A DNA stretch of 64,000 nt. Origin: DASZUK01 sp963745595 (GTDB taxonomy: Bacteria > Actinomycetota > Acidimicrobiia > Acidimicrobiales > RAAP-2). Both the position numbers and the translations under genes were made by a program. The stretch lies in assembly GCA_963745595.1 (NCBI GenBank), contig CAVUYB010000007.1:434001-498000 (forward strand). The letters are read 5' to 3'. Numbering within the stretch: position 1 is the stretch's first letter; every line of letters begins with the position of its first letter. Shown here piece by piece: positions 26,137-33,939 of the stretch. Under the pieces are notes generated by a model. The model worked only from the letters and a program-made list of their open reading frames with translations. It did no database searches and was not told the origin of the DNA.

Positions 26137-26772
26137 TCAGGACCCCGACATCGACGGCCGCCTCGCCGCGGCGAGCGGCCGTTGCACGACGAGCCCGTTG
26201 CCGACCGGCCCCCACGGCATGCCGTCCGGGTCGATCCCGTCGAGCCAGGCCGCGAGCACGCGCACGACGCCGCCGTGGGCCACGACGACGACGTCGCCGT
26301 TCGTCCCCTCGGCGACCATGGGCGCGAGCACGTCGTCGCCGAAGCCGGCGACCCGCCGGTAGAGGTCGCGGACGGACTCGCCGCCCGGGGCGGTGGCGTC
26401 GGCGTCGCTCACCTGCTCGCCCTCGATCCCGACGACCGCGGCCGGCAGGACCCGCGACGGGGTCCCTTCGACCTCGCCGAAGCTGCGCTCCCGGAGCCGC
26501 TGGTCACGGACGACGTCCCGGCCGAGCCGGGTGGCGAGCGGGCCCGCCGTCTGGACGGCCCGGTCGAGGTCGCTCGAATAGAGCGCGGCGACCGGCACCC
26601 CGGTCAGCGTGGCGGCCAACTGCTCGGCCAGCTGCTCAGCCTGGGCCCGCCCCAGCGCGGTCAGCGCCGGCTCGGCCGCGTAGCCCTGGACGAGACCGAG
26701 GACGAGACCGAGCGCGTTCCACGTGCTCTCGCCGTGCCGGACCAACCAGACGGTGTCGGGACGTTTTCCCAC
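26137..26772 (-). CDS. Histidine phosphatase family protein (phosphoglycerate mutase-like)
   Basis: 211 residues from GTG 26772 (VGKRPDTVWLVRHGEST). Upstream extension of the frame is antisense or non-coding. The phosphohistidine motif RHG is at 12-14 (His13); LYSSDLDRAVQTA, RERSFGEVEG (acid residue region) and VVVVAHGGVVRVL (second His) complete the 2H-phosphatase active site. The family dephosphorylates small phosphometabolites. It is 55 bases upstream of the ComA homologue on the same strand, so it is likely the first gene of the operon; removal of phosphate from phosphosulfolactate is an attractive but untested role (the classical enzyme, ComB, is unrelated). Confidence 0.85.
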   Translation of the reverse strand: MGKRPDTVWLVRHGESTWNALGLVLGLVQGYAAEPALTALGRAQAEQLAEQLAATLTGVPVAALYSSDLDRAVQTAGPLATRLGRDVVRDQRLRERSFGEVEGTPSRVLPAAVVGIEGEQVSDADATAPGGESVRDLYRRVAGFGDDVLAPMVAEGTNGDVVVVAHGGVVRVLAAWLDGIDPDGMPWGPVGNGLVVQRPLAAARRPSMSGS

Positions 26773-26999
26773 GTACCGAGCGTGCCAGGTCAACCTGGGC
26801 GGCGGGTCGGAGCGCCATGGGCTTAGCCTGAGGTTTCGCGAAAACTTCGGTAAAGAAAGAACATTCTGACGTTTTCTGCTCTCTTTCGCCCCGGTTCCGG
26901 GCCTTCTGGGAACCTCGGGCGCGGCCCTCGTCGGAGGGCCTTCCAGCCCCGTCGGGGGGGGCCTTCCGGCCCCGTCAGCGGGGGGTCGGGCCAGCCCCG
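26773..26999. other. Intergenic region with AT-rich promoter-like patch and short GC repeats
   Basis: Bases ~26828-26890 are markedly AT-rich for this genome and probably hold the promoter of the histidine phosphatase/ComA operon. Bases ~26935-27010 contain three imperfect copies of a ~22-bp GGCCTTCCGGCCCCGTC-type unit of no known function. No gene seen. Confidence 0.45.
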
Positions 27000-27661
27000 T
27001 CAGCGAGGGTCGGGCCGGTCGATGTTCCAGTGGCGGGCGACCGTCGGCTGCCAGTCGGTCGGCCCCCCGTCGCCGGTCGAGAGGAGCCGGAAACGGCTGA
27101 TCATCCGCTGCCCACCCTCCTGGTCGCCGTAGAGGAGGTCGATCATGAGCGGCTCCCGGGCCTCGATGGCCGCCCGGACGACGTCCCGGTCGGGGTCGTC
27201 GGGCTCTCGGATCGCCCCCTGCCAGAACCCGAAGTAGCCGGCCGGGATGTAGAGGTCCCGGGACAGGCGCCGGAAAGCCTCGGGGTCGGCGTGGTCGTTG
27301 TCGCCCGGCTTCCCGGTCGGGTCGATCGTCCAGCCGTGGAGGACGCCGATGCCGTTGCCGACGTTGTGGAGGCCCATCGTGAGGTAGATCGACGCCGTCG
27401 ACCACCTCGGCCGACGCCTGGCCGCCGGCGATCTCCACCGCGTACTGGTCGGCGAAGGTGATCCGCTCCGACGGGTGCTCCGGACGAGACGGGACGAGCA
27501 CCGGACGGAGCCCGGAGAGCAGGGTGAGCTCGGCCACCCGGGCCGACCGGTTGGCCGAGCGGACGGACGAGAAGGTGGCGATCGGCGAGGACGAGCGTCC
27601 CGGCCGCGGTGGCGAGCGACGAGACCGTCGCCCAGTCGACCGACGCGACCACGACGTTCAC
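27000..27661 (-). CDS. Membrane-anchored conserved hypothetical protein with two apparent one-base frameshifts
   Basis: Starts at GTG 27661 (VNVVVASVDWATVSSLATAAGTLVLAIATFSSVRSANRSARVAEL, shown here only as its class: one N-terminal membrane helix). The sequence continues RPVLVPSRPEHPSERITF, GVIYLTMGLHNVGNGIGVLHGW, AGYFGFWQGAIRE and DLLYGDQEGGQRMISRF. Reading it as one ~219-residue protein needs removal of one base at ~27583 and one at ~27390. Similar proteins (single N-terminal helix, LLVGLRPLLVPSR, then a beta-rich domain with NVGxGIAVLHGW) are familiar to me from other actinobacteria as hypothetical proteins without function. The soluble domain should be cytoplasmic or external depending on topology. 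Confidence 0.65.
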
Positions 27662-28030
27662 GCGACCGCCCCGCTCCGCCGCCGATGCGGCGACGGTGGC
27701 CCCGGGGATCGGCGGCCGGCCGTCTCCCCGGGGCCTACTCGCCGCCAGGAACCCCCCGACCGCGAGATGGTCGATGTCGTCGCCGGCCCAGCCGGCTCGA
27801 TGGTCGAGGCCGACCGTAGCCGCTGGTCGAGCCGGAGACAATGGCGTCGTTGGCGGACCGACCGGCCCGGGGATCGATCGTCAGAGGATCGGCCCCGTCG
27901 GCGGGCGCTCCGGTCGTCTCGGGTGCCTCCATCCGGGTCGCATCCTACGGTCCCCGCCCGGTCCGGGCTGGGGTGAGCTCGTCGCCGGTCGGCGCCGTCG
28001 CCGGCGCTCCAGTCCGGCCGGGCTTCGCGT
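27662..28030. other. 369-base stretch without a recognisable gene
   Basis: Several open frames exist on both strands, but none has a conserved-looking protein, a clear ribosome-binding site or a familiar motif. It may be decayed coding sequence or the regulatory region of the flanking genes. Confidence 0.5.
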
Positions 28031-29542
28031 TCAGTCCCCGATCGGGACGGCGACCGGGACGCCCTCACCGCCGTCCGGCGCGGTCAGCGGGGTCGGTCGG
28101 CCCTTCGGCAAGATCAGCGCGGCGACGAGGCCGACGACGGAGACGAGGAGCACGACCCAGAACGAGTACCCGAACGAGTCGGCGAGCTTCGTCGCCACCG
28201 GCAGCGGCAACTTGCTCGTCACCGCGGTCGGCGCCCCGGTCAGGATGCTGCCCAGCTGCGGCAACCGTCCGGCGATCTGCCGCTGCAGGACGACCGCGAC
28301 CAGGGCGGTGCCGAACGAGCCGCCGACCCGCAGGACGATGTTGATCGTCGTCGACGCCCGGGGCACGAGCGCCGGGGTCAGGTTGATGTACGCGGCGGCG
28401 ATGGCCGGCATCATCACCCAGCCCATCCCGAGGCCACGGACGAAGAGCGAGAAGGCCAGCCAGCCGTAGCCGCTGGTCGGGCTGAGCTGGGTGAAGGCGA
28501 TCGTGCCGAGGATGAAGACGGCCATCCCGACCGGGACGATCCGGCCGGCCCCGTACTTGTCGGTCAGTCGGCCACCGAGCGGCATGCACAGCATCGCCCC
28601 GATGCCCTGCGGGGCCATCAGCAGGCCGGCCACCAGCGCGCTCTCGCCCCGGACGATCTGGTAGTAGAGCGGCAGCAGGAACATGGCGCCGTAGAGACCG
28701 GCCCCGAAGATGAACGTGACGAGGTTGGCCATCGAGAAGCTGCGGTCCCGGAACAGTCGCATGTCCAGCAGCGGGCGGTCGATGTGCAGCGCGTGGAGGA
28801 CGAACGCGGTCACGAGGACCGCGCCGGAGGTGAGGCAGGCGATGACCGTCGTGCTCCCGAACCCGCTGCCCCCGCCGGCCTCCGACAACCCGTAGACGAG
28901 GAGCGCGAGGCCAGGCGAGAGGAGGGCGACGCCGAGGAAGTCGAGCCGGCCGGGGTCAGCGTGCCGCTCCTGGACGAGGAAGCGAGACGACAGCAGCAGC
29001 CCGACGATGCCGATCGGCACGTTCACGAAGAAGATCCAGCGCCACGTGACGTTGTCGACGATCAGGCCGCCGAGCACCGGCCCGAGCACCGGCGCGATCA
29101 GCGTCGGCACGCCGAGGATCGACATGACCCGGCCGATCCGCTGCGGTCCGGCCGCCCGGGCCAGGATCGTCTGGCCGACCGGCATGATCATGCCGCCGCC
29201 GAGGCCCTGGAGGATGCGGAAGAAGATCAGGCTCTCCGCCGACCACGACAGCCCGCACATCGCCGAGCCCAACGTGAACAGGCCCAGCGAGATCATCCAC
29301 ATCCGCTTCGCCCCGAACCGCTCGACCATCCAGCCCGACAGCGGGATGACGATGGCCAGCGCGAGCAGGTACCCGGTCGTGACCCACTGGATCGTCGCCA
29401 ACGACGTGTGGAAGTCGCGGCTCAGCGTCTCGATGGCGACGTTGACGATCGTCGTGTCGAGGATCGACATCATCGCCCCGAGGATCACGACCAGCGAGAG
29501 ACGGCGCAGGACCGGGTCCTTCAGCGGGCTCTCGTCGACCAC
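28031..29542 (-). CDS. DHA2-family MFS drug exporter (EmrB/QacA-type)
   Basis: About 503 residues from GTG 29542 (VVDESPLKDPVLRRLSL). The duplicated fragment at 30341-30971 begins further upstream with MSDVSGSPS; here that ATG (29625) is out of frame by one missing base, so the true start may be lost to a sequence error. Fourteen hydrophobic helices fit the DHA2 class, with LDTTIVNVAIETLS (helix 1 motif), GWMVERFGAKRMW (motif A loop) and GPVLGGLIVDNVTWRWIFFVNVPIG (motif C region). Expected role: proton-coupled efflux of toxic small molecules. It is divergent from a MarR regulator, the usual arrangement for substrate-induced export. Confidence 0.88.
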   Translation of the reverse strand: MVDESPLKDPVLRRLSLVVILGAMMSILDTTIVNVAIETLSRDFHTSLATIQWVTTGYLLALAIVIPLSGWMVERFGAKRMWMISLGLFTLGSAMCGLSWSAESLIFFRILQGLGGGMIMPVGQTILARAAGPQRIGRVMSILGVPTLIAPVLGPVLGGLIVDNVTWRWIFFVNVPIGIVGLLLSSRFLVQERHADPGRLDFLGVALLSPGLALLVYGLSEAGGGSGFGSTTVIACLTSGAVLVTAFVLHALHIDRPLLDMRLFRDRSFSMANLVTFIFGAGLYGAMFLLPLYYQIVRGESALVAGLLMAPQGIGAMLCMPLGGRLTDKYGAGRIVPVGMAVFILGTIAFTQLSPTSGYGWLAFSLFVRGLGMGWVMMPAIAAAYINLTPALVPRASTTINIVLRVGGSFGTALVAVVLQRQIAGRLPQLGSILTGAPTAVTSKLPLPVATKLADSFGYSFWVVLLVSVVGLVAALILPKGRPTPLTAPDGGEGVPVAVPIGD

Positions 29543-29650
29543 GCCGTCGCCGGACGTCCCGGAAGCGGTCGGCCCAGACCGCCGGTCCGGGCACGGCGGG
29601 ATGGGGAGCCGGAAACGTCGCTCATCGGCGGCCAGCGTAACGAAAAGCTT

Positions 29651-29667
29651 GATAGTTGTCAACTATC
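29651..29667. promoter_or_regulatory. Perfect palindromic operator between exporter and MarR gene (copy A)
   Basis: GATAGTTGTCAACTATC is a perfect 17-bp palindrome. A second imperfect inverted repeat follows at ~29676-29706 (TATGGC..GCCATA arms with flanking TTGAC/GTTGAC). Position in the divergent promoter and symmetry are typical for a MarR dimer site. Confidence 0.65.
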
Positions 29668-29715
29668 GACTACGCTTGACTATATGGCAGACGCCATAGT
29701 TGACAGGATCCACTG

Positions 29716-30204
29716 ATGAGCCTACGTTCTCGGCCCGTGCCACCCGCTGGAGCGGCCCCGACCGCCGACGTCGACGGTGACCGTGACGAGCTCGACGCGG
29801 ACGAGGCGTGGCGGTTGGTCTACTCGCTCGTCCTCGAGGGCGAAGCCCACACCCGGCTGCACGAGGTGTGCCGGGACGTCGGCCTGCCGGTGAACCTGTT
29901 CAAGGCGATGCTGACGCTCGACCGGCCGCAGCCGGCGGCCATGCGCGACCTGGCCGACTACTTCAACTTCGACGCGTCGTACTGCACGACGCTGGTCGAC
30001 GGCCTCGAAGCGCAGGGGATCGCCGAACGCCGACCGCACCCGACGGACCGGCGGATCAAGACGGTCGTCCTGACCGACCAGGGCCGGCAGGTGCTCGCCC
30101 GGGCGAGGTCGCTGATGGGCGAGCACCACCGTCCTTCCGGAGCCTCAGCCCAGCCGAGCAGCGACGCCCAGCACTCCCACCCCGAACGAAGTCGTGATTC
30201 ATAA
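29716..30204 (+). pseudogene. MarR-family regulator, 3'-truncated duplicate (copy A)
   Basis: Starts identically to the full copy at 31062 (MSLRSRPVPP) and follows it through the winged helix (AMRDLADYFNFDASYCTTLVDGLEAQ, and RRPHPTDRRIKTVVLTD). It shifts frame near 30118 and loses homology after ~30163, where it runs into unrelated sequence. The last ~35 residues are therefore not MarR. The DNA-binding core is intact but the C-terminal dimerisation helix is missing, so it is probably non-functional. It is the left half of a tandem duplication. Confidence 0.8.
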
Positions 30205-30340
30205 CGAACGCCTGCGTAGCGAGGCCGGCCTTCGTCCTCGGCCAGATATGCCCAGTCCGCGATCAAACGGGTCACGCGCCTGTCTGGTCCCCGTACCGCG
30301 GCCACGTCGAGGTCACCGAAACCGAGTGCCGAAAGCCCGA
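30166..30340 (-). pseudogene. Fragment of a RES-domain toxin gene at the duplication junction
   Basis: On the minus strand this 175-base filler reads LGLSALGFGDLDVAAVRGP, then RVTRLIADWAYLAEDEGRPRYAGVRYESRL and SGWECWASLL (quoted in pieces). The run TRxIAxWAY..YAGxRYxSR....ECWA is how RES-domain proteins (toxins of RES-Xre pairs) end. No start, N-terminus or Xre partner is present. The filler has lower GC than its surroundings and sits exactly between the truncated MarR copy and the truncated exporter copy. Family assignment rests on motif memory alone. Confidence 0.55.
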
Positions 30341-30971
30341 GATGCCGATCGGCACGTTCACGAAGAAGATCCAGCGCCACGTGACGTTGTCGACGATCAG
30401 GCCGCGAGCACCGGCCGAGCACCGGCGCGATCAGCGTCGGCACGCCGAGGATCGACATGACCCGGCCGATCCGCTGCGGGCCGGCCGCCCGGGCCAGGAT
30501 CGTCTGGCCGACCGGCATGATCATGCCGCCGCCGAGGCCCTGGAGGATGCGGAAGAAGATCAGGCTCTCCGCCGACCACGACAACCCGCACATCGCCGAG
30601 CCCAACGTGAACAGGCCCAGCGAGATCATCCACATCCGCTTCGCCCCGAACCGCTCGACCATCCAGCCCGACAGCGGGATGACGATGGCCAGCGCGAGCA
30701 AGTACCCGGTCGTGACCCACTGGATCGTCGCCAACGACGTGTGGAAGTCGCGGCTCAGCGTCTCGATGGCGACGTTGACGATCGTCGTGTCGAGGATCGA
30801 CATCATCGCGCCGAGGATCACGACCAGCGAGAGACGGCGCAGGACCGGGTCCTTCAGCGGGCTCTCGTCGACCACGCCGTCGCCGGACGTCCTCGGAGAG
30901 CCGGTCGGCCCAGAACCGGTCGGCCCAGGGCCACTCGGCACAGCGGATGGGGAGCCGGAAACGTCGCTCAT
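30341..30971 (-). pseudogene. DHA2 MFS exporter fragment (copy B, N-terminal ~190 residues only)
   Basis: Starts at ATG 30971 (MSDVSGSPSAVPSGPG) and matches the full exporter from DESPLKDPVLRRLSL through ILGVPTLIAPVLG, then loses frame (two bases missing in CCC runs near 30405) and ends at the RES-like filler. It covers only about the first five or six helices. Its N-terminus, including a GPTGSGPTGS linker, is better preserved than in the complete copy. It is a remnant of the tandem duplication. Confidence 0.85.
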
Positions 30972-30996
30972 CGGCGGCCAGCGTAACGAAAAGCTT

Positions 30997-31013
30997 GATA
31001 GTTGTCAACTATC
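30997..31013. promoter_or_regulatory. Perfect palindromic operator (copy B)
   Basis: Second exact copy of GATAGTTGTCAACTATC, with the same flanking sequence as at 29651-29667, between the exporter fragment and the complete MarR gene. Confidence 0.65.
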
Positions 31014-31061
31014 GACTACGCTTGACTATATGGCAGACGCCATAGTTGACAGGATCCACTG

Positions 31062-31614
31062 ATGAGCCTACGTTCTCGGCCCGTGCCACCCGTTGGAGCG
31101 GCCCCGACCGCCGACGTCGACGGTGACCGTGACGAGCTCGACGCGGACGAGGCGTGGCGGTTGGTCTACTCGCTCGTCCTCGAGGGCGAAGCCCACACCC
31201 GACTGCACGAGGTGTGCCGGGACGTCGGCCTGCCGGTGAACCTGTTCAAGGCGATGCTGACGCTCGACCGGCCGCAGCCGGCGGCCATGCGCGACCTAGC
31301 CGACTACTTCAACTTCGACGCGTCGTACTGCACGACGCTGGTCGACGGCCTCGAAGCGCAGGGGATCGCCGAACGCCGGCCGCACCCGACGGACCGGCGG
31401 ATCAAGACGGTCGTCCTGACCGACAAGGGCCGGCAGGTGCTCACCCGGGCGAGGACGCTGATGGGCGAGGCGCCACCGTCCTTCCGGAGCCTCAGCCCGG
31501 CCGAGCAGCGGCGACTCCGCACGCTGCTGGCCAAGGTGGCCGCCGCCGACCCGGTCCTGAGCGCCAAGCGCCAAGAAGAAGCGGCCCGGACCGCCGGCTG
31601 GCCCAAGGCCTTAG
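31062..31614 (+). CDS. MarR-family transcriptional regulator (complete copy B)
   Basis: ATG start 31062. About 183 residues: an acidic N-terminal extension, dimerisation helix EAWRLVYSLVLEGEAHTRLHE, recognition region MRDLADYFNFDASYCTTLVDGLEAQGI, wing RRPHPTDRRIKTVVLTDKGRQVL and the C-terminal helices SLSPAEQRRLRTLLAKVAAAD. As written the frame has no stop until 32333, deep inside the convergent deacetylase. One extra base near the end would move it to the TAG at 31612-31614, and I place the end there. It likely represses the divergent exporter through the 17-bp palindrome and releases on ligand binding; with the neighbouring exporter truncated, its real target is the complete exporter at 28031-29542. 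Confidence 0.78.
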
Positions 31615-31667
31615 GCTCTCCGCGGCGCAGCCAGCTCCCGGCTGAACCCAGCGCCGGTACAGCCGCT

Positions 31668-32490
31668 TCAGCGCAGTCCGGCGAAGAGATCGTCCTCCGG
31701 CACCGCCGCGCCGGTCCGGTCGTCGACCCGGACGAAGCTCTCCCGTCCCATCACCGTGCGGAACACGTCCTGGCCGAGCTGGAGGAAGAAGATGTTCTCG
31801 GACTGGCTGGCGTGGGCGGCCAGGCTGTCGTACTTGCGGTCGGACCAGGCCGCGCAGTCGACCGTCGTCGTGATCAGCTCGTCCGGCGTCCCGAACTCCG
31901 GGTTCTCCGCCACCGGTTCGGGCAGCTCGATCCCGTGCTCGCGGAGCACGTCGCCGAAGCCGGCGAGCGACGAGCGGGGAAGCGCGGTGTAGTAGAGCTT
32001 GGCCGGGATCCCCGTCGACCGGGCGGCCGCCAGCGTGATCCGGTTGGCCTGGATGTGGTCGGGGTGGCCGTAGAAGCCGTTCTCGTCGTACGTGACGACG
32101 ACGTCCGGCCGGTAGTGCTCCATCAGCTCGGCCAGCTTGGCCGCGGCGACGTCGACCGGGGTGTGCCAGAAGGCGCCGGGAGCGTCGTTCTGCGGCCAGC
32201 CCATCATCCCGGAGTCGTGGTAGCCGAGCAGCTCGAGGTCGGTGACGCCCAGCACCCGGCAGCTCGCCTCCAGCTCCTGGCGCCGGAGAGCGACGATCTC
32301 GTCCGTCGTCGTGGTCCGGCTCGCCGGGCTTGATCCCGCCGGGGCCGTCGCCGAGCTCGCCGTTGGTGCACGTGACGAGGACCGTGCGGACCCCTTCGTC
32401 GGCGTAGCGGGCGAGGACGCCGCCGGTGCCGGTCGCCTCGTCGTCGGGATGGGCGTGGACGGCCATGAGCGTGAGCGGGCGGGCGGTCAT
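31668..32490 (-). CDS. PIG-L / LmbE-family deacetylase (MshB/Mca-like), one-base frameshift near 32304
   Basis: ATG 32490 (MTARPLTLMAVHAHPDDEATG; another ATG at 32511). The zinc-binding motif AHPDDE is near residue 12, followed by GVRTVLVTCTNGELGDGP. After one base is skipped at ~32304 the frame continues DEIVALRRQELEAS, LLGYHDSGMMGWP, VVTYDENGFYGHPDHIQAN (second zinc His) and FRTVMGRESFVRVDD. Corrected length ~273 residues. In actinobacteria this family deacetylates the mycothiol precursor (MshB) or cleaves mycothiol S-conjugates (Mca). The YHDSGMMG and YGHPDH context suits that group, but a different N-acetyl sugar substrate is possible. Convergent with MarR. Confidence 0.82.
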
Positions 32491-32767
32491 CGGGTCAGCG
32501 TACGTGGCCATCGCGACGCCTCCGGCCGAGGAGCCGGGCGGCGTCGTCGACGCGGGCGGGCGCAGTTGTACAGTCGACGAGTGGCTCGAGCAGCCGCCTA
32601 CGTCCGACAGCCCCCAGCCGGCGACCATTCGATCGCGACCGGATCGACTGGTCGCTCGACGTCCTCGCCGGTGCCCGCCTGCTCGACCGTTCGGCAGGCA
32701 TGGCGCGGGCTGACCGCTCACGGAGAACGAGCCGAGCATCGCGCCGGCTGACTCGATCGGTCGGGCG
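32491..32767. other. Intergenic region without recognisable gene
   Basis: 277 bases between the deacetylase start and the alanine dehydrogenase stop, both on the minus strand. Presumably holds the deacetylase promoter. No conserved protein or clear hairpin seen. Confidence 0.4.
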
Positions 32768-33887
32768 TCAGAGGACGGACGCCAGCGGCACGTACGGCAG
32801 CCCGTGGGCCTCGGCGACGGGCTCGCAGACGACGGATCCGTCGACGACGTTGACGCCGAGACCGAGCGCCGGATCGGCCCGGGCGGCCTCCCTCCAGCCG
32901 TGGTCGGCGATCTCCAGCGTGTACGGCAGCGTGGCGTTGACGAGCGCGTGGGTGGAGCTGTGCGGGACGGCACCGGGCATGTTGGCGACGCAGTAGAAGA
33001 TCGACCCGTGGACCTCGAAGGTGGGGTTCGAGTGGGTCGTCGGCCGGGTCGACTCGAAGCACCCGCCCTGGTCGACCGCGATGTCGACGAGCACCGACCC
33101 GGTGGGCATGCGGGCGACGAGGTCGTCGGAGACGAGCTTCGGCGCCCGGGCGCCGACGACGAGCACCGCGCCGATGACCAGGTCGGCGTCCTCGCAGACC
33201 TCTTCGATGGCGTGCGTGCTCGACGCGACGGTCTCCAACGCGCCGCGGAAGTGGTGGTCGACCTGGCGGAGCCGCTCGAGGTTCCGGTCGAGGATGTACA
33301 CGTTGGCGTGCATGCCGACGGCGAGCGTGGCCGCGGCCATGCCGACGACGCCGGCACCGAGGATGACGACCTTCGACGCCTGGACGCCGGGGACGCCGCA
33401 GATCAGGCTGCCCCGCCCACCGGCCGGCCGCATCAGATGATGGGCGCCCATGAACGGCGCCATCCGACCGGCCACCTCGCTCATCGGCGTCAGCAGCGGC
33501 AGGGAGCCGTCGGCCAGGCGGACCGTCTCGTAGGCGATCGCGGTGTTGCCGGCGGCCAGCAGGGCCTCGGTGCACGGGCGCGACGCCGCGAGGTGCAGGT
33601 ACGTGAAGAGCACCTGGTCGCGGCGGAGGCCGAGGCGGGGGTACTCCGGCGGGACGGGCTCCTTGACCCCGAGGACGAGGTCGGCGGCGGCCCAGATCTC
33701 GTCGGCATCACCGACGATCGACCGCGCCGGTGGCGACGAACTCGTCGTCGCCGATCGACGACCCCTCCCCCGCGCCCTTCTCGACGTGGACGACGTGCCC
33801 GTGCGAGACGAGCTCGCGGACGCCGGCCGGCGTGATCGCCACCCGGTACTCGTCGTCCTTCACTTCCTTCGGAACGCCGACGATCAT
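32768..33887 (-). CDS. ald: Alanine dehydrogenase, one-base frameshift near 33722
   Basis: ATG 33887 (MIVGVPKEVKDDEYRVAITPAGV, the canonical Ald N-terminus, quoted in part). One extra base at ~33722 (EFVATGA to SIVGDADEIW) must be skipped; then VLFTYLHLAASRP, the Rossmann fingerprint VVILGAGVVGMAAATLAVGM, LVDIAVDQGGCFESTRPTTH and FYCVANMPGAVPHSSTHAL are all in place. Corrected length 372 residues, as expected. The enzyme interconverts L-alanine and pyruvate plus ammonia with NAD(H). Next to a pyruvate-type class III aminotransferase and an aldehyde dehydrogenase it would recycle alanine to pyruvate and release ammonium. The damage is in so conserved a gene that a sequencing error is likely. 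Confidence 0.87.
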
Positions 33888-33939
33888 TGGCCGCGCCGCC
33901 TCCTTCTCACCGGGGCGTGCTCACGCTCACCGCCGTCTC

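Noticed and set aside
30130..30345. Insertion sequence as cause of the duplication filler
   Set aside because: No terminal inverted repeats, target-site duplication or transposase; the filler reads as a RES-domain fragment.
31615..32333. C-terminal extension of the MarR regulator
   Set aside because: It is antisense to the PIG-L deacetylase; one surplus base near 31600 explains the missed TAG at 31612.
32495..32701. 68-codon ORF between the deacetylase and alanine dehydrogenase
   Set aside because: Arg-rich with no motif or ribosome-binding site; typical GC-rich spurious frame.
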